A DNA stretch of 31,466 nucleotides from a bacterium (GTDB taxonomy: Bacteria > UBP15 > UBA6099). Shown here in pieces: positions 23,349 to 29,126 of this stretch. Each line of letters starts with the position of its first letter. Positions within the stretch are counted from its first letter, which is position 1. The position numbers and the translations under genes were made by a program. The stretch spans positions 1 through 31,466 of the forward strand of contig JAKQPS010000004.1 in the NCBI GenBank assembly GCA_029564595.1, in the 5' to 3' direction. The notes below the pieces were generated by a model. The model made no database searches. It saw only the letters and a program-made list of their open reading frames with translations, and was not told the origin of the DNA.

Positions 23349-24119
23349 ATGGGGCAGGACAAACGCAAACATCCCAGACTCGACCTCGATTGTCCGGTCA
23401 AGTACAAAGTGCCCGAACAACTGGAGATAAGCATAGCCAGCCTGAAAAACATAAGCGGCGGCGGCTTAGCCTTCATGTCCGAAAAACACGTCGAAGCCGG
23501 CTCCACCATTGAAATGGAATTCGCGCTTCCCGGCGACTCCGAGCCGTGCGTGGCTCGCGGCGAAGTCAGGTGGAGCGAAACCATGGAGGAATCCGAGGGC
23601 CGCTTCACACACCGCGTCGGCGTCGAATTTATCGAAATATCCGAAAAACGCAGAAAAGCCATCACTGGATTCGTCGTCAACCGCCTCCGCTCTCAGGTCA
23701 ACCGCGAAATCAGGGACGAAAAACCCCCTCTCAACAGGCGGCTCTCCATGCTCGTAGTCGACGACGACCGCGTCGTGCTCAAACTCATCGAGGAAATCTT
23801 CAAGGACAGCTTCAACGTCATCACCGCCCGCGACGGCTACGCAGGCATCGAAAAAGCCCGCGAATGGCGCCCGGACATCATCCTCCTCGACATCGTCATG
23901 CCAGACCTCGACGGCTTTTCCACCCTAATGCTCCTCAAAGACTTCCCAGAAACCGCCAATATCCCCGTAATCATGCTCTCCGTCCTCCGGCAGAAAAGCA
24001 AAATATTCCAAGCCGTCCAGCACGGCGCCCACGACTACGCCCTCAAACCCTTCACCGCCGAATCACTCCTTCGCAAAATTAGAAAAGTCCTCGGCGAATC
24101 CGCCCTGAATAAACCCTGA
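23349..24119 (+). CDS. PilZ-receiver fusion response regulator
   Basis: A two-domain, 256-residue regulator. The PilZ domain (about 1-120) carries the c-di-GMP contacts RKHPR (Arg6, Arg10) and NISGGG (34-39). A receiver domain (about 133-250) follows with the acidic pocket VVDDDR (138-140), phosphoacceptor Asp181 in LLDIVMPDLDG, a Ser at 211 and Lys233 in ALKPF. It can therefore be controlled by both c-di-GMP and phosphorylation by a histidine kinase not present in the window. No DNA-binding domain is attached. AGGAG 7 bases before the ATG at 23349 fixes the start; a TTG further upstream is less likely. Confidence 0.93.
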   Translation: MGQDKRKHPRLDLDCPVKYKVPEQLEISIASLKNISGGGLAFMSEKHVEAGSTIEMEFALPGDSEPCVARGEVRWSETMEESEGRFTHRVGVEFIEISEKRRKAITGFVVNRLRSQVNREIRDEKPPLNRRLSMLVVDDDRVVLKLIEEIFKDSFNVITARDGYAGIEKAREWRPDIILLDIVMPDLDGFSTLMLLKDFPETANIPVIMLSVLRQKSKIFQAVQHGAHDYALKPFTAESLLRKIRKVLGESALNKP

Positions 24120-24172
24120 CGCAATTATTCCGCCGCATGCTAAAAAAGAAACCATATACAGAAACGAATTTG

Positions 24173-24285
24173 TCAGCGGCGCCCATCTTGTTGTTCGCTA
24201 TTCATATGCAATATTCACTGAAAAACGCTCTTTGCGCTTCGAAAACGACCGCTTCAGCGGACGAATCCGAAACAATGGCGGCGCG
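24173..24285. repeat. Foldback repeat family B, truncated reverse copy
   Basis: Read in reverse complement, this stretch follows the family B order: (T)GGCGGCGCC-type end, CAGCGG, CGCAAAGAGCGTTTTT and AGCGGCG. It is more diverged and lacks one terminal repeat. The following bases, 24286 to about 24435, contain no gene or clear element. Confidence 0.5.
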
Positions 24286-24435
24286 AGGGATTGCCCCCTG
24301 AACGGCTGGAGAATATTGTTGATAAAAGGCAACAAAACGGACATTGTGAATGATTTCACAAGCCTTGGGGTTGTGTAAAGTTTTTTAATTCCCGCCTATA
24401 CAAGGGTTATTCGCTTTGCGATAATTGCATTGTCA

Positions 24436-24466
24436 GAAAAAAAGAAGCGGTTCGCACAGGAACCGC
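24436..24466 (-). terminator. Intrinsic terminator of the small RNA
   Basis: On the minus strand a 7-bp stem GCGGTTC/GAACCGC with a 6-base loop is followed by TTCTTTTTTTCT. This is the best rho-independent terminator in the window. Confidence 0.8.
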
Positions 24467-24680
24467 CTAAGGTGTCGTAATAGACACTAAGAGGAAATTG
24501 AGGATTTAAGAGGCCTCGTCAACGCGCGCAACACTCCCCGCGCGCGCCCAGATCGAAATTTAAGATTTATCCGCCTTTCAAAACGCCTTTTCAGGCGTTA
24601 TTGTGTCTTTTTAACAGCCTCGCCGCCCTTAAAACCTATCCCTCAGCCATCCGGCTGTCATACGATGTAGGGATTCAACA
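24436..24680 (-). ncRNA. Candidate small RNA, about 240 nt
   Basis: Minus-strand transcription unit without a convincing open frame, bounded by a strong -10 box (24686-24691) and an intrinsic terminator (24436-24466). Hairpins visible in the transcript, in order: AGCC/GGCT near the 5' end, ACGCCT-GAAA-AGGCGT, a CGCGCG stem, GTGTC-TATTAC-GACAC, and the terminator. Between the CGCGCG stem and the last two hairpins lies a single-stranded-looking stretch with three CCTC units (CCTCTTA, CCTCAAT, CCTCTTA), complementary to Shine-Dalgarno sequences. I do not see signatures of tmRNA, SRP RNA or RNase P RNA. 6S RNA is not excluded, since it is defined mainly by structure. Confidence 0.55.
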
Positions 24681-24685
24681 CCCCA

Positions 24686-24714
24686 ATTATACCTGTTTAT
24701 TTTTAAAAATCCAG
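24686..24714 (-). promoter_or_regulatory. Promoter of the small RNA
   Basis: A perfect TATAAT (24686-24691) with a weak -35 (CTGGAT, 17-base spacing). It is preceded by long A/T tracts at about 24701-24730 that resemble an UP element. Confidence 0.55.
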
Positions 24715-24727
24715 ACTTTTTTTAATT

Positions 24728-24745
24728 TTTGACCTAGAGGTCAAA
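24728..24745. promoter_or_regulatory. Palindrome upstream of the small RNA promoter
   Basis: TTTGACCT-AG-AGGTCAAA, an 8+2+8 palindrome about 50-65 bases before the predicted RNA start. The symmetry and position would suit an activator or repressor site; it could also be part of transcript termination for the gene at 24816. Confidence 0.4.
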
Positions 24746-24756
24746 CCGCCGGATTG

Positions 24757-24790
24757 ACGCCCCCTGTCAGGCCGGTTAGACAGGGGGCGT
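24757..24790. terminator. 12-bp G/C hairpin after the degenerate receiver gene
   Basis: ACGCCCCCTGTC and its exact complement flank a 10-base loop, 26 bases after the stop at 24816 (minus). No T-run follows directly, so it may be a transcript-end stabiliser rather than a full intrinsic terminator. Confidence 0.5.
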
Positions 24791-24815
24791 CCCGGACCGT
24801 GTCCCGCCGCTCCGA

Positions 24816-25232
24816 CTATGATGCCGCGGAGACCCCGGAGAACCTGATGCCCCGCAAACGTTCCCTCGCTGACTTTAACAACATTCCCCGGTTCATGGCC
24901 TCCATCGCCTGTGATGCTGATGGAGCTTCGAGACATTCAAAAATCTGTAAATTATCATTTTCGGCATCGGCTTCGCTGTCGCAGCCGACGGTTATAACAA
25001 AAACATCCGGATGAAGCTCGTTCACTCTGCGGATGAAGTTCGCCTGTTTTTCGGGCCGACCATCAGAGAGAGCCAACACGCAATCGAACCCGCGCTCATT
25101 GAGTAGTTTCAGGGCGATTGAAAGTTTAGACGTGGACTGCGCGCGCCATCCAGCTTCGCGCAACTCGTCCGTCAGCGCCATTCGCCTGAAATCCATCGTC
25201 CCCGCTATGAGCGCAGAACCTATCTCTCTCAT
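24816..25232 (-). CDS. Degenerate receiver-like protein
   Basis: A 138-residue protein whose strand/helix rhythm follows a response-regulator receiver: SALIAGTMD, ELREAGWRAQSTSKLSIALKLL, GFDCVLALSDGRPEKQANFI, DVFVITVGCD, LQIFECLEAPSASQAMEAM. The key residues are missing. There is no acidic pair after the first strand, the phosphoacceptor position lies in ALSDG without a clear Asp at the strand end, and the conserved Lys before Pro is replaced (LEAP). It probably cannot be phosphorylated in the usual way and may act as a protein-binding pseudo-receiver. It starts 13 bases after the true receiver gene ends, so the pair is likely cotranscribed. The start at 25232 was chosen because the longer frame overlaps the upstream gene. 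Confidence 0.65.
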   Translation of the reverse strand: MREIGSALIAGTMDFRRMALTDELREAGWRAQSTSKLSIALKLLNERGFDCVLALSDGRPEKQANFIRRVNELHPDVFVITVGCDSEADAENDNLQIFECLEAPSASQAMEAMNRGMLLKSARERLRGIRFSGVSAAS

Positions 25233-25245
25233 CAGCCCGACTCCT

Positions 25246-25632
25246 TTATCGCCTTGTCTCTGCCGCAAAATCCATTTCTCTTATCATGTTTTCGAGGACG
25301 GAGGAGTCTATCGGCTTCTTGAAAAAACTCTTCGCCCCCGCCTTTATCGCCCTCGCTATCATGTCGTACTCGCTGTGGGCCGTCATTGCCAGCACGTTCG
25401 CTCCCGGTTTCTGCCCCATTATTCTGCTGAGTGTTTCCACCCCGTCCATCCCCGGCATCACCAAGTCCAGCAGAATCACGTCATACCTTCGGGAAGTGAC
25501 TTTTTGCAGGGCGTCGAACCCATCCTCCGCCGTGTCGGCTTCAAATCCTTTGACGTTCAGCAGTTCGCTCAAGCCTTCCCGAACGAATCTGTCGTCGTCG
25601 ATTACCAACACGCTTTTCTTTCTTTCGTCCAT
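25246..25632 (-). CDS. CheY-like single-domain response regulator
   Basis: A 128-residue stand-alone receiver. All active residues are present: VLVIDDDR (Asp12-14), the phosphoacceptor Asp56 in VILLDLVMPGMDG, Thr84 in LAMTAHS, and Lys106 in FFKKPID. It lacks an output domain, so it would act by protein contact, for example with its degenerate receiver neighbour or a motor or kinase partner elsewhere. No histidine kinase is encoded in the window. It is the first gene of a two-gene minus-strand unit. Confidence 0.93.
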   Translation of the reverse strand: MDERKKSVLVIDDDRFVREGLSELLNVKGFEADTAEDGFDALQKVTSRRYDVILLDLVMPGMDGVETLSRIMGQKPGANVLAMTAHSEYDMIARAIKAGAKSFFKKPIDSSVLENMIREMDFAAETRR

Positions 25633-25949
25633 TCGGGCCTTCCCTCGATGATCTTCTACTTATATAAATCAAAACCCGTGCCAACCTTTCATAATACGAA
25701 ATATTCTTTTTACAACTGGGTTTTATATTTTTCGCTTGCTTTGAGAAAAGCCGGGGTTGCGCATTATGACAAAGGCTTTATACATTGTCTTAACCCGGCA
25801 CGTTAAGTTTTCTTTACACGGGTTTTAGGGCCTTGTTTTCAGGCTTTTCAAGCAGTTGTTTGTTAAATGTTTTTAACATCAGGGCGTGGCGACAGTAAAT
25901 CGGAATCTGGCAAGTAAGAGATTTGTATTTGAAAAATGCATATAAATTA
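25633..25949. other. AT-rich intergenic gap between hisS and the receiver gene
   Basis: No convincing gene in 317 bases. It contains an inverted repeat CTTAAC-CCGGCAC-GTTAAG at 25789-25807 followed on the plus strand by TTTTCTTT, a short palindrome GTTAAATGTTTTTAAC at about 25862, and an incomplete sigma54-like TTGGCACGGG on the minus strand at 25675-25684. It must hold the hisS transcript end and the receiver promoter. Confidence 0.6.
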
Positions 25950-27443
25950 CTAGATATCGCTGCCGGAAAGCATTTTTTTAATTGTGGCTACCAATTCGGA
26001 GCGGGGGGCTGTGACCTGCGCAGGGCGGTCGTCCACCCATGATGCGCGGTCTTTGATGTCTTTGGACAGCTCGCGCCCGAGTAGAAGGTCTTTAATGGAA
26101 ACGGTTCTGGAGTTGAGTTCGTCTTCGCCGCAAATCACCGCCAGAGGGAGGTTTCTGCGGTCGGCGTATTTCAGTTGTTTTCTGAATCCGCCGCTTCCGG
26201 TGAAAAGTTCGGCGGGAATGCCCGCGCCCCTGATTTCGAACACCAGCTTCTGATATTCGGGCATAAGGGAGGGGTCCATTGTGGTGACGAGGACGGGGGC
26301 GGAATATGCCGAAGCGTCCGGCGGAAGGAGTTGTTTGAGGGCGGACATCAGCCTGTCTACGCCGATGGAGGCCCCGGTGGCGGGGACTTTGCGTCCGAGG
26401 AACCGTTCTACCAGAGTGTCGTATCTGCCGCCGCCGGCGACTGAGCCGAACTGTTTCTTTTCGCCGCGCTCGTCGACAGTCTCAAAAGTGAGGGCGGCTT
26501 CGAACACCGGGCCGGTGTAATAGGCGAGGCCTCTGACGATGAGCGGGTCGAACACGGCGCGGTCTTCGCCGAACCCGGCGGCGGACAACATGTCGTGTAT
26601 GGCGCGGAGTTCGGAAACTCCTTCGCGGCCCGTCTCTGAGTCTTTGACGGCTTCGAAGAGCGCGTCGCAAACGTCCGAGCGCCCGTCTCCCGATGCCCGC
26701 AGGTATCGGACGATGGAATCAATCTGAGAGTTGGTCAGGCCGGCTCCTTTGGTAAAATCGCCGGACTCGTCTTTTCTGCCCTCTCCGAGCAGACGGATAA
26801 CGCCGTCCATGCCGACGCGTTCGAGCTTGTCGATGGCGCGCAGGACGACAAGGGAGTTGTCCGAAGAAGATTCGGCGACTGATGCCGGGGCGACGCCTGC
26901 GGCTTCCAGCGCGCCGTTGAGAGCCTTGCGGTTGTTGATTTTCACGATATAGCCGCCGCGTTCGACGCCTGCGGCTTCCAGCGCGTCGGCCAGAGCGCAA
27001 CAGGCTTCGGCGTCTGCCGCCGGGGAGCCTGCGCCAACCGTGTCGAAGTCGCACTGGTAGAATTCCCTGAACCTGCCGGGACCGGGTTTTTCCAGCCTGA
27101 ACACCGGGCCGACCTGATAGCGGCGGTAGGGGAAGACGATTTCTTTTTCGTGTTCGGCCACATAGCGGGCCAGAGGCGCGGTGAGGTCGTATCTGAGGGC
27201 GACCCATTCGGCGCTGTCGTCGCGGAAGGCGAAAACGCCGCCATCCGGCGCGTCTACGTCGGGCAGGTGCTTGCCTAGGGCGTCCAGATACTCGATGTGG
27301 GGAGTTTCGAGCGGTTCAAAGCCGTATCTTCGATATACGGAGCAGACGGAGGCGATCATGCGTTCGCGCAGGAGAACATCCTCCGGGGGGATGTCTCTGA
27401 AGCCGCGCGGGAGGCGCGGGATCGGGCCTGTTTCGATATTCAT
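25950..27443 (-). CDS. hisS: Histidyl-tRNA synthetase
   Basis: HisRS charges tRNA-His with histidine. The class II core is complete: RLPRGFRDIPPEDVLLRERM at the start, motif 1 region, LRYDLTAPLARYV (histidine-binding), motif 2 YQVGPVFRLEKPGPGRFREF followed by YQCDFDTVGA, RGLAYYTGPVFEA (the HisRS-specific motif), motif 3 VAGGGRYDTLVERF ... GASIGVDRLM, then an anticodon-binding domain. At 497 residues it is longer than the usual bacterial enzyme of about 420. The EKPGPGRFREFYQCDFDTVG motif 2 resembles the derived alphaproteobacterial type more than the E. coli type (PxKGRYRQF). The gene lies just downstream of its own tRNA on the same strand. AGGA about 7 bases before the ATG supports the start. 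Confidence 0.97.
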   Translation of the reverse strand: MNIETGPIPRLPRGFRDIPPEDVLLRERMIASVCSVYRRYGFEPLETPHIEYLDALGKHLPDVDAPDGGVFAFRDDSAEWVALRYDLTAPLARYVAEHEKEIVFPYRRYQVGPVFRLEKPGPGRFREFYQCDFDTVGAGSPAADAEACCALADALEAAGVERGGYIVKINNRKALNGALEAAGVAPASVAESSSDNSLVVLRAIDKLERVGMDGVIRLLGEGRKDESGDFTKGAGLTNSQIDSIVRYLRASGDGRSDVCDALFEAVKDSETGREGVSELRAIHDMLSAAGFGEDRAVFDPLIVRGLAYYTGPVFEAALTFETVDERGEKKQFGSVAGGGRYDTLVERFLGRKVPATGASIGVDRLMSALKQLLPPDASAYSAPVLVTTMDPSLMPEYQKLVFEIRGAGIPAELFTGSGGFRKQLKYADRRNLPLAVICGEDELNSRTVSIKDLLLGRELSKDIKDRASWVDDRPAQVTAPRSELVATIKKMLSGSDI

Positions 27444-27462
27444 AACGCCATCCTGTGAAAAC

Positions 27463-27497
27463 GCCCGGCCGTCAGCCCGAATGGGCGTCCGCCGGGC
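27463..27497 (-). promoter_or_regulatory. Hairpin between tRNA-His and hisS
   Basis: Outer arms GCCCGGC and GCCGGGC with an inner GCCC-ATTC-GGGC stem are followed on the minus strand by GTTTTC and, 20 bases after the hairpin, the hisS start. It could terminate the tRNA transcript, attenuate hisS, or mark the processing point. Confidence 0.5.
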
Positions 27498-27510
27498 CGG
27501 GTCTTTGAAG

Positions 27511-27585
27511 TACCGAGGAGGGGATTCGAACCCATGCTCTCTTGATCCACAGTCAAGCGCTTTAGACCAGCTAAGCTACCTCGGC
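27511..27585 (-). tRNA. tRNA-His (anticodon GTG)
   Basis: A full cloverleaf can be drawn: acceptor GCCGAGG with CCTCGGT, D-stem GCTT/AAGC, anticodon stem CTTGA/TCAAG around loop CTGTGGA (anticodon GTG), and a T-arm GGG-TTCGAAT-CCC. The T-stem has one T-C mismatch. CCA is not encoded. The extra G at -1, usual for tRNA-His, is absent: position -1 is T, the first pair is G1-U72 and the discriminator is A73. A TATAAT (27608-27613, minus) lies 22 bases upstream. Confidence 0.95.
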
Positions 27586-27607
27586 ATGTTCGCGCAAGAT
27601 TCAGCGC

Positions 27608-27613
27608 ATTATA
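27608..27613 (-). promoter_or_regulatory. -10 box of tRNA-His
   Basis: TATAAT on the minus strand, 22 bases before the mature tRNA 5' end. A TTGAAA lies upstream but at about 23 bases spacing. Confidence 0.5.
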
Positions 27614-27745
27614 AAAATACATAAAAACCGGGCCGTTTTCAAGCGCCTTGCCAAGTCATGTAAGGTTTAAAATCTGACTAATGCGTTTTTTTCTCTTTTT
27701 TTACGCACAATCTGATGTCTGCTCTCAGCAAAAAAAAACATTTCT

Positions 27746-28171
27746 TTATTGTTTTTTATCAATCTCTTTAATCAACTTTTCAACGCACTTTTCAAAATTA
27801 TTGTTAATGTCATATTCCCAGAAACGCAAAACTATCCATCCGTCCTTTTTCAAGGAATTAGTCACTCTCCTGTCGCGTTTGCGGTTGTTTTCAATTTTTT
27901 CCTTCCAGTAACCATAGTTTGTTTTAGGTATGGTTCCTCTTGATTTATGTCCATGCCAAAAATCGGAATCAATAAATACGGCTATCTTTTTTCTTTTGAA
28001 TACAATGTCTGGCTTGCCGAGTATTGAAGCCACGTTTTTAGAAAAGTAAATCTTTCTTCTATTTAGCTCGCGAATCATTTTTATTTCGGGAGCGGTGCCG
28101 AAAGAGCGGATATTGCTCATGTTTTTTTTTCGTTGCTCAGGAGTGAGATTATCCAAATCAAAAAGGCTCAA
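27746..28171 (-). CDS. Vsr-type endonuclease of the RM cassette
   Basis: A second very-short-patch-repair endonuclease, 141 residues. It has SNIRSFGTAPEIKM, GKPDIVF with the catalytic Asp, AVFIDSDFWHGHKS with the active-site His, YWKEKIENNRKRDRRV and GWIVLRFWEYDI. Unlike the copy at 1182, the Cys residues around the active site are replaced (DSDFWHGH for DGCFWHGH), so the structural zinc site is probably absent, a variant common among RM-linked Vsr proteins. It is the last gene of the AT-rich cassette, starting 2 bases after the nuclease gene ends. Its role is expected to be repair of T:G mismatches at the site modified by the neighbouring C5 methyltransferase. Confidence 0.93.
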   Translation of the reverse strand: MSLFDLDNLTPEQRKKNMSNIRSFGTAPEIKMIRELNRRKIYFSKNVASILGKPDIVFKRKKIAVFIDSDFWHGHKSRGTIPKTNYGYWKEKIENNRKRDRRVTNSLKKDGWIVLRFWEYDINNNFEKCVEKLIKEIDKKQ

Positions 28172-28173
28172 TA

Positions 28174-29124
28174 TTAAACGCTGAAATCCAGATAGTAGTT
28201 TTCATCGTCTATTTTGTAAATGGCGATGTCTGTTCTCCCATAGATATCCAAATGATCGGCAAGAACTAAAGCGCCGGAAGGCAAACCCAGTCTTCTTCTG
28301 AAATAAGAACCTAGTATGGCGTTGCTTGGTTTTGATTCTATGGCTTTGTCATTGTCCTGAGCAATAACACAAAGAATGCTTTCTCCATCGTCAGTGACAA
28401 CATTAAAATGATGCCGTCTTGGCGGGAAAAAACCAGTTCTGGCAATCTCGGCAGGAATTCTCAAATATGCTTGATTTTTATCTCTTCCCAGCCTTTGACC
28501 CCAATTTAGACCTGACTGAACCGGAACCCTGCCTTGCCTGTCAAGAAATGATAATCTAATCGAATCAGGACCTTTATAAGGTATTTCTTTTTTCTTTTTC
28601 GATACAACATTTTCAACATCCTTTGTTCTGCGGCACCTTTCGTCATAAAAAATCACCATGCTTTCAACATCTGCATTGTCACAAGAAACACTTCTATCAA
28701 AAAGCTGTTTAAACATGCTGTGTGTTTCTTTGGGATCCGATTCAGAAACAACCTCTGTATATCCTCCGAAAAAACCATTGTGTGTGTAGTTGGCCGAACC
28801 GACAAAAGATATACTAGGCTTTTCACCAGCTACCCATGTGTATGTTTTCGCGTGAACAGGAGGACCGTCCATAATATATCTGCAATAAAATCGATCTTTT
28901 AAATCCCGTTCTACCATTTTTTTAAAAGAAAGATGATTTCCAAATCCAATACCGTCTTTCGGGCACATTCCGACAATCAAGCATATTTTCGTTGATGCCG
29001 GAATCGCCTCAAAGTGCTTTGACGCCATCGCCGCCGAAGCATATCCCGATACAATCAGAAGTTTTTCACAGCCGTGTTCTGCTGGCTTGACCAATACATT
29101 ATTAAAAAGATCGTCTTTAATCAT
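28174..29124 (-). CDS. PLD-family restriction endonuclease (NgoFVII/BfiI-like)
   Basis: A 316-residue nuclease with one phospholipase D-type HxK motif: PPVHAKTYTW (His91, Lys93) followed by SFVGSANYTHNGF (Ser110, Asn112). A single motif per chain implies a dimeric active site that needs no metal, as in BfiI. The C-terminal half (from about residue 190) contains a likely DNA-binding domain (WGQRLGRDKNQAYLRIPAEI, FFPPRRHHFNVVTDDG). This arrangement is typical of NgoFVII-family restriction enzymes. It lies between a C5 methyltransferase (2 bases upstream) and Vsr, which strongly supports a type II restriction role. The recognition site cannot be deduced. Base composition is clearly AT-richer than the rest of the window. 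Confidence 0.9.
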   Translation of the reverse strand: MIKDDLFNNVLVKPAEHGCEKLLIVSGYASAAMASKHFEAIPASTKICLIVGMCPKDGIGFGNHLSFKKMVERDLKDRFYCRYIMDGPPVHAKTYTWVAGEKPSISFVGSANYTHNGFFGGYTEVVSESDPKETHSMFKQLFDRSVSCDNADVESMVIFYDERCRRTKDVENVVSKKKKEIPYKGPDSIRLSFLDRQGRVPVQSGLNWGQRLGRDKNQAYLRIPAEIARTGFFPPRRHHFNVVTDDGESILCVIAQDNDKAIESKPSNAILGSYFRRRLGLPSGALVLADHLDIYGRTDIAIYKIDDENYYLDFSV

Positions 29125-29126
29125 GC

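Noticed and set aside
20931-24285. CRISPR array as explanation of the repeated intergenic units.
   Set aside because: The units are 110-230 bp, far apart, with internal inverted repeats, and no cas genes or regular spacers exist.
24436-24680. tmRNA, SRP RNA or RNase P RNA identity for the small RNA.
   Set aside because: No tRNA-like ends or ANDNYALAA-type tag frame, no SRP loop motif, and no conserved RNase P core could be found.
25668-25684. Sigma54-like promoter TTGGCACGGGTTTTGAT on the minus strand before the receiver gene.
   Set aside because: The -24 GG part is good but the essential GC at -12 is GA, and no rpoN or sigma54 activator is seen in the window.
24700-25806. Plus-strand open frames opposite the two receiver genes.
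   Set aside because: The minus-strand proteins have clear receiver motifs or fold pattern and ribosome sites; the plus-strand frames do not.
25789-25807. Terminator for hisS at CTTAAC-CCGGCAC-GTTAAG.
   Set aside because: The stem is only 6 bp and AT-rich, and the T-rich flank is on the plus strand, opposite to hisS transcription.
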